Source: Acidimicrobiales bacterium
GTDB taxonomy: Bacteria; Actinomycetota; Acidimicrobiia; Acidimicrobiales; CADCSY01
Assembly (NCBI GenBank): GCA_035512495.1
Contig: DATKDW010000014.1
Coordinates: 1 to 37,118, forward strand
Length of the DNA: 37,118 nt
Direction: 5' to 3'
The notes beneath the pieces were generated by a model, which saw only the letters and a list, made by a program, of their open reading frames with translations, was not told the origin of the DNA and ran no database searches. The translations under genes and the position numbers were made by a program. This document shows positions 6,925-16,036 of the stretch, piece after piece. Within the stretch, counting starts at the first letter, position 1. The number at the start of each line of letters is the position of its first letter.

Positions 6925-7686
6925 ATGATCCAGGCCGTCGCTGTCACCTCGGTGGCGGTCGTCCTCGTCGCTCTCGTGGCGACCCAGGTCGGCCGTCCGC
7001 GCCGAGCGTCCCGCCCCGTCCCCACCTCCGTCGGCGCCGCAGCGGCACCGCCGACATCGCGCGACCCGATGTCCAAGCTTGTCGACGTGCTGCGCCGCCG
7101 CCGCTGGGCCCGGGTCTCGCTGTCGGCGCTCTCGGCAGCGCTGCTCATCGGCGCCGTCGCCGTGCTCGGCTACCCCTTCTACACCAACGTCTACCAGAGC
7201 CGCATCCAAGGCCAGCTCGATCGCCAGCTGGCCTCCCCCGAGCTGCAGCAGGCCTACAAGACAGGCCAGGTGGCCACCGGTGACGCCCTCACCCGCATCA
7301 AGATCCCCTCGCTCGGCGTCGACACCGTCGTGGTGTCGGGCGTGACCGCCAGCGCCCTGCGGGCCGGGGCGGGCCACTACCCCGACACCCCCCTGCCGTG
7401 CGAGCTCGGCAACGTGGCCATCGCCGGCCACCGCACCACCTACGGGCGTCCGTTCCACAACCTCGACCGCATGGCGGTGGGCGACACCATCGTCCTCGAG
7501 ACGCCGATCGGGGAGTGCACGTACGTGGTGGAGGCAGCCCCGTTCATCGTGCAGCCCGACGCCCTCCACGTCGTCGACCCCACCCCGCACGGGGCCCTGA
7601 CCCTCACCACGTGCCACCCGAAGGGGTCGGCGGCCCAGCGCCTGATCGTGCGAGCGAGGCTCCAGGGGCCCACGGCCGGCGCATGA
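6925..7686 (+). CDS. Class E sortase
   Basis: A membrane transpeptidase that attaches sorting-signal proteins to the cell wall, 253 aa. Two N-terminal hydrophobic segments (residues 3-22 and about 65-86) flank a Pro/Arg-rich linker. The catalytic domain starts near residue 125 (LTRIKIPSLGVDTVVVSG). Catalytic residues visible are His169 (AIAGHRTTYG), Cys230 in TLTTCHPKGSA, and Arg239 (AQRLIV). The TLTTC motif and single-domain layout fit class E. Class E enzymes characterised in streptomycetes prefer LAxTG, whereas the neighbouring substrate has LPRTG. The stop overlaps the next gene's ATG (ATGA). Confidence 0.9.
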   Translation: MIQAVAVTSVAVVLVALVATQVGRPRRASRPVPTSVGAAAAPPTSRDPMSKLVDVLRRRRWARVSLSALSAALLIGAVAVLGYPFYTNVYQSRIQGQLDRQLASPELQQAYKTGQVATGDALTRIKIPSLGVDTVVVSGVTASALRAGAGHYPDTPLPCELGNVAIAGHRTTYGRPFHNLDRMAVGDTIVLETPIGECTYVVEAAPFIVQPDALHVVDPTPHGALTLTTCHPKGSAAQRLIVRARLQGPTAGA

Positions 7687-8906
7687 CGTCCACCCGGCGG
7701 TGGGCCACCCTCGTCGGCGCCCTCACCCTCGTCCTCGCCCTCACGGCGATGCCGGCGGGTGCGGCGCCGCCCGAGGTCCGGTGGACGAGCCCCTCCCAGA
7801 CCGATCCCGTCCTGCGCGAACGCGGCCCCCTCCGGGGCGAGGCCAGCGACCCCGACGGCGGGGGGATCGAGACCATCACCTTCACGCTCGAGCCCGACCA
7901 GGCGATGGAGCCGGATGACCCCTGTCGCCCGTCGATCCAGGACGGCGACCAGGTGCAGACCTACGCGGGGAGCCCGGCGGTGTCGTTCGCCGTCCGGGTG
8001 AACCTGCCCTGCAACGGCACCTTCGTGGCCACGGCCGTGGTCCGCACCCGGCCGGCGAGCGCCTTCGACGAGCAGAACCAGGCCACCGCCGTGCTGCGCT
8101 TCGACGCCGCCGTGCCCCCCCTTCCGGTGTCGGGGCTCCGGGGCAAGGCCGGCTCGGAGCCGCCGCCGGACGACGCGCCGCAGGAGCAGGTGCCCCCGCC
8201 TCCCTCCGAGGTCGACGAGGTCGCGCCCGACGACGGCGCCGACGACGGCGACGAGGACTTGGTGCCGCAGGTGGTGACCCTCGTGTGGGACCCCAACCCC
8301 GAGCCCGATCTGCTCCGCTACGAGGTCCACCGGGCGGCGCCCGAGCGCCCGTTCTGGCCCATCGGCAGCGTCGAGGCCGGCTACACCCGCTACGTCGACG
8401 ACCTCACCGGAGCGAAGGGGGGGAGCTACCGCTACCGCGTCTTCTCCGTGCGCGAGGGGCCTGGGTCGGCCACCGAGGTGGTGGTGGCCGACGAGCCGGC
8501 CGAGACCGCCGTGGACGTCCCGGGCCGGCGCATCGCCACCGGCGACGAGACCACGACCACCACCCAGGCCGGGAGCGCCTCGCCGTCCCGGCAGACGACG
8601 AGGTCGGGGGCGTCGGTCCGTCGCTCGCCGCTCACCACCCGCGACACCGGCTTCGAGCCGACGCTCGACTTCGGGGAGCTGCCCGCCCCCGCCCCCGGTG
8701 AGGCCGAGGGCGAGCAGCCGCAGGGCGATCCGGGCGACGACGCTGCCATCGCCCGGTTTGATGACGACGACGACCCGATGCCGCTGGACCTCCTGGCGCC
8801 GGTGGCGGGGAGCCTGGTGCTGCTCATGGGGGCCATCCACCTGCGCCACCTGGCCAAGCGGGCATCTGAGTCACCGGACCCCGTCGACGTGGTGGTCGAG
8901 GGCTAG
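7683..8906 (+). CDS. Secreted/membrane fibronectin type III-like protein
   Basis: 407 aa, coupled to the sortase by ATGA. A signal peptide (residues 1-28) is followed by an Ig-like domain with SPSQTDPVLRERGPLRGEAS and two cysteines (CRPS and LPCNG). A Pro/Asp/Glu-rich linker leads to an Fn3-like domain (VTLVWDPNPEPDLLRYEVHR, then YRYRVFSVREG) near 200-280. A Thr/Ser-rich disordered stretch and a C-terminal TM (LLAPVAGSLVLLMGAIHL) with a basic stop-transfer end the protein. It has no LPxTG of its own. It may scaffold or sense the wall-anchored neighbour, but its role is unknown. Confidence 0.75.
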   Translation: MTSTRRWATLVGALTLVLALTAMPAGAAPPEVRWTSPSQTDPVLRERGPLRGEASDPDGGGIETITFTLEPDQAMEPDDPCRPSIQDGDQVQTYAGSPAVSFAVRVNLPCNGTFVATAVVRTRPASAFDEQNQATAVLRFDAAVPPLPVSGLRGKAGSEPPPDDAPQEQVPPPPSEVDEVAPDDGADDGDEDLVPQVVTLVWDPNPEPDLLRYEVHRAAPERPFWPIGSVEAGYTRYVDDLTGAKGGSYRYRVFSVREGPGSATEVVVADEPAETAVDVPGRRIATGDETTTTTQAGSASPSRQTTRSGASVRRSPLTTRDTGFEPTLDFGELPAPAPGEAEGEQPQGDPGDDAAIARFDDDDDPMPLDLLAPVAGSLVLLMGAIHLRHLAKRASESPDPVDVVVEG

Positions 8907-8937
8907 CCCACCGGGGTCCGTGGCCTGCCCCGCGGCC

Positions 8938-11211
8938 TCACGCCGAACGGCGGGTGGTGGCGACGCCGAGGACGGCGTCGAGGAGGGCGACGGCCCCGCC
9001 TTTGTCGAGCTGCTCGTTGAGGTTGCCGCACTTCGGGGACTGCACGCACGAGGGGCACCCGGTGCCGCAGGGGCAGCCGGCGACGGTCTCGAGGGTGGCG
9101 GTGAGGAGGTCGGTCCCGGCCTCGAAGCCCAGCTCGGCGATGCCGGCTCCGCCCGGGTAGCCGTCGTAGACGACGATGGTGGGGCGGCCCGTGTCGGGCT
9201 GGACGGCGGTGGACACTCCGCCTACATCCCAGCGGTCGCAGATGGTGAACAGCGGCAGGAGGCCGATGGCGGCGTGCTCGGCGGCGTGCAGGGCGGCCGG
9301 GCGGCCGCCGGGAGTGATGCCGGCGTCGTCGAGCACCTTCGGCTCCACCACGTACCAGAAGGCCCGAGTCACCAGGCGGCTCTCGGGGAGGTCGAGCGCT
9401 TCGGTCCCCAGGACCTCGCCGGAGGCCGCGTCGCGACGCTGGTAGCCCACCACCGTGGTGACGACCTCCACCTCGCCGAGGTGCAGGCGCGCCCGGCCGG
9501 CGGGCACCGACTGCTCGTCGGTCAGGATCCGGATGTCGGTCTCGCTGCGCACCTGGGTGACCTCGTCGCCCGCTGACCGCGAGACCCACGCCACGTGGTC
9601 GTCGAGGTCGAGGTCGTCGACCTTCCAGGCCTGGCCCTGGTGGAGGTACACGGCCCCGGGGTGCACGACGTCGAATGCCCGCGCCGCGTCGACGGTGCCC
9701 ACGAGACGGCCGTCGGCCTCGGCAATGCGGTACTCGACCGACGAGCTCGAGCGCAGCCCGACGCCCCCGGCGGGGGACCCGTGCCCCGCCCAGTAGCCCC
9801 GCTGCTCGCGGACCCGCAGGTGGTCGGACTGCACCAGCCGCCGGACACCGTCGGAGAGGTCGTCGCCCCACCACCGCTCGTCGTCGTGGCCCAGGGGGAG
9901 CTCGAAGGCGGCGCACGCGAGGTGGGGGAGCAGGACGTAGGGGTTCGAGGGGTTGACCACGGCCGGCTCCGGCTGGCGTGAGAACACCTCGTCGGGGTGG
10001 CCCATGAGCCACTGGTCGAGCTGGTCGTCGCCGGCGACCAGGACGGCGAGCGAGCGCTGCTGGTCGCGCCCGGCCCGACCCGCCTGCTGCCACATGGAGG
10101 CGATGGTGCCCGGGAAGCCGTCGAGCACACAGGCGTCGAGGCCGCCGACATCGACCCCGAGCTCGAGGGCGCTGGTGGCGACCACGGCTCGCAGCCTGCC
10201 GCCGAAGAGCTCGGCCTCGATGGCCCGCCGCTCGGCGGCGAGGTAGCCGCCCCGGTAGGGACGGACCAGCTCGGCCTGGTCGCCGACGCGGCGGCGGGTC
10301 GTGGCAGCGACCACCTCGGTGCCCTTTCGGCTCCGGCAGAACGCGATGGCGCGCGAGCCGTTGCGGACCAGCTCGGCGAGCAGCGCCGCCGTCTCGCCGT
10401 GCGCCGACGCCCGAGCCCCGGACCCCTCGTCGAGCAGGGGCGGGTTCCAGAGGGCGAAGAGGCGCTCGCCGGCGGGGGAGCCGTCGTCGGTGACCGCGGT
10501 GACCTCCAGGCCCGAGAGGGCCGAGGCGAGGGCATCGGGCTGCCCGATGGTCGCCGACGAGAAGATGAAGGTCGGGTCGGCGCCGTAGTGGGCGCAGAGG
10601 CGACGCAGGCGACGTAGGACCTGGGCGACGTGGCTGCCGAAGATGCCCCGCATGACGTGCAGCTCGTCGACCACCACGTAGCGGAGCCGCATGAGGAACG
10701 TGGCCCAGCGGCCGTGGTGGGGGAGCAGCCCGGCGTGGAGCATGTCGGGGTTGGTGAGGAGGACCGAGGCGTTGCGCCGTGCCCACGCCCGCTCCTCGGG
10801 TCCGGTGTCGCCGTCGTAGCAGGCGGCCACCACCTCGGGGAGGTCGAGGGCGGTGAGCGCCCGCAGCTGGTCCTGGGCCAGGGCCTTGGTCGGGTAGAGC
10901 ACGAGCGCCGTCCCTGGCCCGTCCCGGCGTCCCGAGGGGTCGAGGCCCAGGGCCGCCTCGGCGATCGGCGCCTGGTAGCACAGCGACTTGCCCGAGGCCG
11001 TGCCGGTGGCCACCGCCACCGACCGACCGGCGCGCGCCAGGTCGATGGCCGCCGCCTGGTGCGACCAGAGCCGGGGTGGGAGCCGCTCGGCCACCGCCGG
11101 GGGCAGCGGCCGGGCCGGCTCCGCGTAGCGGGGAGCCCGGGCGGGGAGCCGCTCGAGGTGCACCAAGCGCCCGCCGGTGCCGAGGCGCGTGACCAGCTCC
11201 TCCAGCTCCAC
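8938..11211 (-). CDS. DEAD/DEAH-box helicase with DUF1998 (MrfA/YprA-like)
   Basis: An SF2 helicase, 757 aa. In Bacillus the MrfA branch acts in repair of mitomycin C damage; that role is assumed here, not shown. Motifs seen are the Q-like region WSHQAAAIDLA, Walker A GTASGKS (70-76), VLYPTKALAQDQ (Ia), DELH (182-185, motif II), FSSAT (III), AIAFCRSRKGTE (IV), TSALELGVD (V) and QQAGRAGR (VI). The C-terminal DUF1998 zinc site has Cys713, 715, 719, 722 and 728. The GTG start at 11211 is supported by TAGCCT 6 nt upstream. It is divergent from a STAS gene, the same arrangement recalled for bldG and its helicase neighbour in Streptomyces. Confidence 0.93.
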   Translation of the reverse strand: MELEELVTRLGTGGRLVHLERLPARAPRYAEPARPLPPAVAERLPPRLWSHQAAAIDLARAGRSVAVATGTASGKSLCYQAPIAEAALGLDPSGRRDGPGTALVLYPTKALAQDQLRALTALDLPEVVAACYDGDTGPEERAWARRNASVLLTNPDMLHAGLLPHHGRWATFLMRLRYVVVDELHVMRGIFGSHVAQVLRRLRRLCAHYGADPTFIFSSATIGQPDALASALSGLEVTAVTDDGSPAGERLFALWNPPLLDEGSGARASAHGETAALLAELVRNGSRAIAFCRSRKGTEVVAATTRRRVGDQAELVRPYRGGYLAAERRAIEAELFGGRLRAVVATSALELGVDVGGLDACVLDGFPGTIASMWQQAGRAGRDQQRSLAVLVAGDDQLDQWLMGHPDEVFSRQPEPAVVNPSNPYVLLPHLACAAFELPLGHDDERWWGDDLSDGVRRLVQSDHLRVREQRGYWAGHGSPAGGVGLRSSSSVEYRIAEADGRLVGTVDAARAFDVVHPGAVYLHQGQAWKVDDLDLDDHVAWVSRSAGDEVTQVRSETDIRILTDEQSVPAGRARLHLGEVEVVTTVVGYQRRDAASGEVLGTEALDLPESRLVTRAFWYVVEPKVLDDAGITPGGRPAALHAAEHAAIGLLPLFTICDRWDVGGVSTAVQPDTGRPTIVVYDGYPGGAGIAELGFEAGTDLLTATLETVAGCPCGTGCPSCVQSPKCGNLNEQLDKGGAVALLDAVLGVATTRRSA

Positions 11212-11217
11212 CCGGCC

Positions 11218-11223
11218 AGGCTA
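11218..11223 (-). promoter_or_regulatory. -10 box TAGCCT, leaderless helicase start
   Basis: TAGCCT on the minus strand ends 6 nt before the GTG at 11211. This spacing puts transcription start at or next to the start codon. Confidence 0.6.
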
Positions 11224-11337
11224 GCCACGAACATCCGTTCTGCACTGGCGTCCATGCACAGAGTCACCCGAGTCTTCGCTACGGTTGTCGCCAGACGGGG
11301 CGCGAGGCGCTCTGCGTGCTACGAGGAGATGCCTTTC

Positions 11338-11682
11338 ATGGACCTTGGTCTCGACGTCACCGAGCGCGACGGGTTCGCGGTGCTCGCCGTCTCCGGCGAG
11401 GTCGATGTCGCCACGGTGCCCCGCCTCCGGGAGCAGCTCCACGGCCTGGTGGCCGAGGGGAGCAACCAGATCATCGTCGACCTCGACGGCGTCGACTTCC
11501 TCGACTCCACCGGTCTCGGCGTGCTGGTCGGTGCCCTCAAGCGGGTCCGCTCCAACGACGGCGACCTCCACCTCATCTGCACCCAGCCCCGCATCCGCAA
11601 GGTGTTCGAGGTGACCGGGCTCACCAAGGTCTTCTCGCTGTACGACTCGGTCGACGACGCCGTCGCCGGCGCCGGCTCCTAG
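11338..11682 (+). CDS. STAS-domain anti-sigma factor antagonist (BldG/RsbV-like)
   Basis: A single STAS domain, 114 aa. The family releases sigma factors by binding an RsbW-type kinase; phosphorylation of a conserved Ser turns it off. That Ser is Ser57 in VDFLDSTGLGVLVGALKR. The fold is otherwise complete (VLAVSGEVDVATVPRLREQL at the N-terminus, VFEVTGLTKVFSLYDSVDDA at the C-terminus). The start at 11338 has GAGGAG at 11323-11328, a 9-nt spacer; the in-frame ATG at 11329 would overlap that site. No kinase or sigma gene is adjacent: nhaA follows after a terminator. Its position divergent from the helicase matches BldG in Streptomyces. Confidence 0.92.
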   Translation: MDLGLDVTERDGFAVLAVSGEVDVATVPRLREQLHGLVAEGSNQIIVDLDGVDFLDSTGLGVLVGALKRVRSNDGDLHLICTQPRIRKVFEVTGLTKVFSLYDSVDDAVAGAGS

Positions 11683-11699
11683 CACCACCCCCCTGAGTT

Positions 11700-11720
11700 G
11701 CCCCTCCGCGGCGGAGGGGC
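11700..11720 (+). terminator. Hairpin terminator after STAS gene
   Basis: GCCCCTCCG and CGGAGGGGC form a 9-bp stem with a 3-nt loop, followed by TTCAC, 17 nt after the STAS stop. It isolates the STAS gene from nhaA. Confidence 0.7.
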
Positions 11721-11733
11721 TTCACTGCCCCGC

Positions 11734-13161
11734 GTGCGAAGTCCGGAGCGTGACGCTGTCCGTCACTCGTGGAGCGAGTCCGATCGCTTCGTCCCACGCG
11801 CCTTCGTCCAGCCCGCCCGCCGGTTCATGGCCATGGGGGCATCCGGCGGCGTGGTCATGGTGGTGGCGGCCATCGTCGCCCTGGCGTGGGCCAACTCGCC
11901 GTTCCACGGCTCCTACCAGGCGCTGTGGGACACCCGCTTCGACATCGCCCTCGGGAACGTGGCCCACGTCGACCTGACGTTGCGGGAGTGGGTCAACGAC
12001 GCCGCCATGGCGATCTTCTTCTTCGTGGTTGGCCTGGAGATCAAGCGCGAGCTGGTGACCGGTCAGCTCCGCGACCGTCGGGCGGCGGCGCTGCCGGCGG
12101 TGGCCGCCGTCGGAGGGATGGTCGTCCCGGCGCTGGTCTTCCTGGCCTTCAACGCCGGCCACGCCGGCGCCCGTGGGTGGGGCATCCCCATGGCGACCGA
12201 CATCGCCTTCGCCGCCGGCGTCGTCGCCCTCCTCGGCCGGCGGGTCCCCTCGGGGGCCAAGCTCTTCCTGCTGACGCTGGCCATCGTCGACGACCTCGGC
12301 GCCATCGTGGTGATCGCGGTGTTCTACACCGCCGACGTCTCCCTCGGCTGGCTGGTGGCGGCGGCGGCGACCCTCGTCGTGGCCACGGCGCTGCGCAGGC
12401 TCGACATCCGATCGCTCCTCCCGTACACGGCCCTCGCCGTCACCTGCTGGCTGGCCCTCCACGAGTCGGGGGTGCACGCCACCCTGGCGGGCGTGGCGTT
12501 CGGCCTCCTCACCCCGGTCTGGTCGTTCTACGACCCCGCCCGCTTCGGCGCTCGGGCCCGGGCGGTGGTCGAGGAGATCGAGCACACCTTCGCCGACGGT
12601 GTGCTCGACCACGACGAGTACGAGCGGAACGACGCCCGCCTGCGCGACCTCATCCACCTCTCCACCGAGACGTCGTCGCCTCTCGAGCGCCTCGAGCGCC
12701 GGCTGGCGCCGTGGGTCTCGTTCATGGTGGTGCCCACCTTCGCCCTGGCCAACGCCGGTGTCCGCCTCACGGGCGACACCCTCACCGGGGCCCTCGGCAA
12801 CCGGGTCGTGCTCGGCGTGGCAGTCGGGCTGGTCGTCGGCAAGACGGTCGGCATCGTGGCCACGACGTGGCTGGCGTGCCGGGTGGGCATGGGCCGCCTG
12901 CCGGCGCAGACCACGTGGCGCCACCTGTTCGGCCTGGCGGTGTGCGCCGGCATCGGATTCACCGTGGCGCTGTTCGTGGCCGGCCTGTCGTTCACCGACG
13001 GGGCCCTCACCGATGCGGCCAAGGTCGGGATCCTCGGAGGGAGCCTCATCGCCGCCGTGCTCGGTGCCGCCATCCTGCGGTCGGCCCCGATGTCGGGCGG
13101 TCCCGACGATGACCCGACCTCGGTCGTGGCGCCGGAGCCGGTGGGCACCCGATCGGCGTAG
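11734..13161 (+). CDS. nhaA: Na+/H+ antiporter NhaA
   Basis: An inner membrane antiporter of about 475 aa that exports Na+ for H+. Family marks are ALAWANSPFHGSY after TM1, EWVNDAAMAIFFFVVGLEIKREL, the GIPMATDIAFAAGVVALLG segment and LTLAIVDDLGAIVVIAVFY with the paired Asp of the ion site. LHESGVHATLAGVAFGLL and GIGFTVALFVAGLSF complete the pattern. A charged insert of about 70 residues (FGARARAVVEEIEHTF, then ERLERRLAPWVSF) sits between helices, as usual for NhaA. The GTG at 11734 was chosen because the earlier TTG at 11698 falls in the terminator hairpin; the exact start is uncertain. Confidence 0.93.
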   Translation: MRSPERDAVRHSWSESDRFVPRAFVQPARRFMAMGASGGVVMVVAAIVALAWANSPFHGSYQALWDTRFDIALGNVAHVDLTLREWVNDAAMAIFFFVVGLEIKRELVTGQLRDRRAAALPAVAAVGGMVVPALVFLAFNAGHAGARGWGIPMATDIAFAAGVVALLGRRVPSGAKLFLLTLAIVDDLGAIVVIAVFYTADVSLGWLVAAAATLVVATALRRLDIRSLLPYTALAVTCWLALHESGVHATLAGVAFGLLTPVWSFYDPARFGARARAVVEEIEHTFADGVLDHDEYERNDARLRDLIHLSTETSSPLERLERRLAPWVSFMVVPTFALANAGVRLTGDTLTGALGNRVVLGVAVGLVVGKTVGIVATTWLACRVGMGRLPAQTTWRHLFGLAVCAGIGFTVALFVAGLSFTDGALTDAAKVGILGGSLIAAVLGAAILRSAPMSGGPDDDPTSVVAPEPVGTRSA

Positions 13162-13269
13162 ACCGGACGAGGCAGGGGTGGGAAACGGCGGGGCGACCGC
13201 CGCTCGCTCGGGGCGCCGTCGCCCGGGCCACGTTTGACACGGGAGGCATCGTGGGCTTTCCCTTGAGCC

Positions 13270-15990
13270 GTGTCCAAGCCCCTCGTCATCGTGGAGTCAC
13301 CCGCCAAGGCCCGGACGATCGCCGGGTTCCTGGGCGACGACTACGTCGTCGAGTCCTCGATCGGGCACATCCGGGACCTGCCCCGCAACGCCGCCGACGT
13401 CCCCGCCGCCTACAAGGGCGAGAAGTGGGCCCGAGAGGGCGTCGACCCCGACAACGACTTCAAGCGGCTCTACGTGGTGCCGAGCGAGAAGAAGGAGCAG
13501 GTGGCCAAGCTCAAGCGGGCGCTCAAGGACGCCAGCGAGCTGTACCTCGCGACGGATGAGGACCGCGAGGGCGAGGCCATCGCCTGGCACCTCCTGGAGG
13601 TGCTGAACCCGCAGGTGCCCGTGCGGCGCATGGTCTTCCACGAGATCACCCCCGCCGCCATCCAGGCGGCGATCGACGAGCCCCGCGAGCTCGACCTCCG
13701 CCGGGTCGACGCCCAGGAGACCCGCCGGATCCTCGACCGCCTCTACGGCTACCGGGTCAGCCCCGTGCTCTGGCGCAAGGTGGCCTCTGGCCTCTCGGCC
13801 GGCCGGGTCCAGAGCGTCGCCACCCGGCTGGTGGTCGACCGCGAGCGCGCCCGCATGCGCTTCCGCTCCGCCTCGTGGTGGGACCTGGAGGGCACCTTCG
13901 CCACGTCCGTCAACCCCGGTGACGCCGCCGCGCCCACCGAGCTCAGCGCCGGCCTCTTTGCCCTCGACGGCACCCGTCTCGCCACCGGCAAGGACTTCGA
14001 CGAGGACGGTCAGCCCACCCGTACCGACGTGGTCGTGCTCGACGAGGCCCAGGCCACCGCCCTGGTCGACGACCTGGCCGATGCCGAGGTCAGCGTGCGG
14101 TCGGTGGAGCGCAAGCCCTACCGGCGCCGGCCGGCGCCGCCGTTCATGACCTCCACCCTCCAGCAGGAGGCCAGCCGCAAGCTGCGGCTGTCGGCCGCCC
14201 AGGCCATGTCGACCGCCCAGCGGCTCTACGAGGGCGGCTACATCACCTACATGCGAACCGACTCCACCACGCTCTCGGAGTCGGCCGTCGCCGCCGCCCG
14301 CGCCACGATCCGCCAGCGCTACGGAGCCGACTACGTCCCCGACGCCCCCCGCAGCTATGCCCGCAAGGTCAAGAACGCCCAGGAGGCGCATGAGGCCATC
14401 CGCCCGGCGGGCGAGACCTTCCGCACCCCCGAGGAGGTCGCCCGCGAGGTCGACCCCACCGCCGCCCGGCTCTACGAGCTGGTGTGGCAGCGCACCATCG
14501 CCTCCCAGATGCCCGACGCCGTCGGCGAGACGGTGACCCTGCGCCTCGGCGGCACCGGCGCCTCGGGGCGCGACGCCGAGTTCGCCACCAGCGGCACGGT
14601 CATCACCTTCCCGGGCTTCCAGCGGGCCTACGTGGAGAGCACCGACGAGGGCGACGATGCCGACCAGACCGAGCGCCGCCTGCCCCCGCTCACCGAGGGC
14701 GATCGCCTCGACGTCACCTCGCTGGTCCCGAGCGGCCACGAGACCAGCCCGCCGCCCCGCTTCACCGAGGCCAGCCTGGTGAAGCGCATGGAGGAGCTCG
14801 GCGTCGGGCGGCCCTCCACCTACGCCGCCACCATCCAGACCATCCAGGACCGCGGCTACGCCTGGAAGAAGGGCAACGCCCTTGTGCCCTTCTACATGGC
14901 CTTCGCCGTCACCACGCTGCTCGAGCGGCACTTCCCCGACCTGGTCGACTACGCTTTCACCGCCCGCATGGAGGACGACCTCGACGAGATCGCCGGCGGG
15001 CGGGCGGAGTCGATCCCGTGGCTGCGTCGCTTCTACTTCGGCGAGGACGGCGCGTCGGGCCTGAAGCACATGGTCGACGACCGCCTCGGCGACATCGACG
15101 CCATCGACGTGAGCACCATCCCCGTCGGTGTCGACGACGAGGGCACCGAGATCGTGGCCCGCGTCGGCAAGTACGGGCCCTACCTGGTGCGCGGCGAGCA
15201 GAAGGCCAACATCCCCGAGGACACCGTCCCCGACGAGCTCAGCGTCGAGCGCGCCATCGAGCTGCTGGAGGCGCCGAGCGGCGACCGCGACCTCGGCACC
15301 GACCCCGAGTCGGGCCTGTCGGTGCAGGCCAAGGCGGGCCGCTACGGCCCGTACGTGCAGCTCGGCGAGATGGAGGACGGCGCCAAGGAGAAGCCCCGGA
15401 CCGCATCGCTGTTCAAGACCATGACCCTCGAGCGGCTCACGCTCGAGGATGCCCTCCAGCTGCTCACCCTGCCTCGGGTCGTGGGCGTCGACCCGGCCGA
15501 CGGCGAGGAGATCACCGCCCAGAACGGCCGCTACGGGCCGTACATCAAGAAGGGCAGCGACTCCCGCACCATCGACAACGAGGAGCTGCTCCTCACCATC
15601 ACGCTCGAGCAGGCGCTCGCCGTCCTGGCCGAGCCCAAGCGCCGTCGGGGCCAGAAGGCCTCCACCGCCCTCAAGGAGCTCGGCGACGACGTGGTGTCGG
15701 GCAAGCCCATGGTGGTGAAGGACGGCCGCTTCGGCCCCTACGTCACCGACGGCGAGACCAATGCCTCGCTGCGCAAGGGCGACGCCGTCGAGGACATCAC
15801 CCCGGAGCGGGGCATGGAGCTGCTCGCCGAGCGTCGCGCCAAGGGCCCCACCACCAAGAAGAAGGCCAGCCGCAAGAAGGCCCCGGCCAAGAAGAAGGCG
15901 GGTGCCAAGAAGGCGGGTGCCAAGAAGGCGGCCAAGAAGAAGGCCACGGGCGCGCCCGGCCCGACGTCCGGCGACACCGAGGAGCCGTAG
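13270..15990 (+). CDS. topA: DNA topoisomerase I (type IA)
   Basis: Relaxes negative supercoils through a 5'-phosphotyrosyl intermediate, 906 aa. The Toprim domain opens with VIVESPAKARTIAGFLG and carries ATDEDREGEAIAWHLLE. The catalytic Tyr327 is in GGYITYMRTDSTTLS. The core ends with LGVGRPSTYAATIQTIQDRGY. Instead of zinc fingers, the C-terminus has several repeats of the GRYGPY type (GKYGPYLVRG, GRYGPYVQLG, GRYGPYIKKG, GRFGPYVTDG), typical of actinobacterial TopA. A Lys/Ala-rich tail of about 35 residues (AKKKAGAKKAGAKKAAKKK) probably binds DNA. The start is GTG at 13270. TTGACA is present at 13234 but without a convincing -10. Confidence 0.97.
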   Translation: MSKPLVIVESPAKARTIAGFLGDDYVVESSIGHIRDLPRNAADVPAAYKGEKWAREGVDPDNDFKRLYVVPSEKKEQVAKLKRALKDASELYLATDEDREGEAIAWHLLEVLNPQVPVRRMVFHEITPAAIQAAIDEPRELDLRRVDAQETRRILDRLYGYRVSPVLWRKVASGLSAGRVQSVATRLVVDRERARMRFRSASWWDLEGTFATSVNPGDAAAPTELSAGLFALDGTRLATGKDFDEDGQPTRTDVVVLDEAQATALVDDLADAEVSVRSVERKPYRRRPAPPFMTSTLQQEASRKLRLSAAQAMSTAQRLYEGGYITYMRTDSTTLSESAVAAARATIRQRYGADYVPDAPRSYARKVKNAQEAHEAIRPAGETFRTPEEVAREVDPTAARLYELVWQRTIASQMPDAVGETVTLRLGGTGASGRDAEFATSGTVITFPGFQRAYVESTDEGDDADQTERRLPPLTEGDRLDVTSLVPSGHETSPPPRFTEASLVKRMEELGVGRPSTYAATIQTIQDRGYAWKKGNALVPFYMAFAVTTLLERHFPDLVDYAFTARMEDDLDEIAGGRAESIPWLRRFYFGEDGASGLKHMVDDRLGDIDAIDVSTIPVGVDDEGTEIVARVGKYGPYLVRGEQKANIPEDTVPDELSVERAIELLEAPSGDRDLGTDPESGLSVQAKAGRYGPYVQLGEMEDGAKEKPRTASLFKTMTLERLTLEDALQLLTLPRVVGVDPADGEEITAQNGRYGPYIKKGSDSRTIDNEELLLTITLEQALAVLAEPKRRRGQKASTALKELGDDVVSGKPMVVKDGRFGPYVTDGETNASLRKGDAVEDITPERGMELLAERRAKGPTTKKKASRKKAPAKKKAGAKKAGAKKAAKKKATGAPGPTSGDTEEP

Positions 15991-16024
15991 GGGGTTGTGG
16001 CGCGGGCTGCGTTCCTCGTCCACC

Positions 16025-16030
16025 TAGCCT
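16025..16030 (+). promoter_or_regulatory. -10 box TAGCCT, leaderless MFS start
   Basis: TAGCCT lies 6 nt upstream of the ATG at 16037, identical in sequence and spacing to the box before the helicase GTG. Confidence 0.6.
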
Positions 16031-16036
16031 GACCAG

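Noticed and set aside
11698-11733. TTG 11698 as the nhaA start
   Set aside because: It lies at the terminator hairpin and adds only a Gly/Arg-rich extension.
13234-13239. TTGACA as a full topA promoter
   Set aside because: No TAnnnT at a proper distance before the GTG; noted only in the topA entry.
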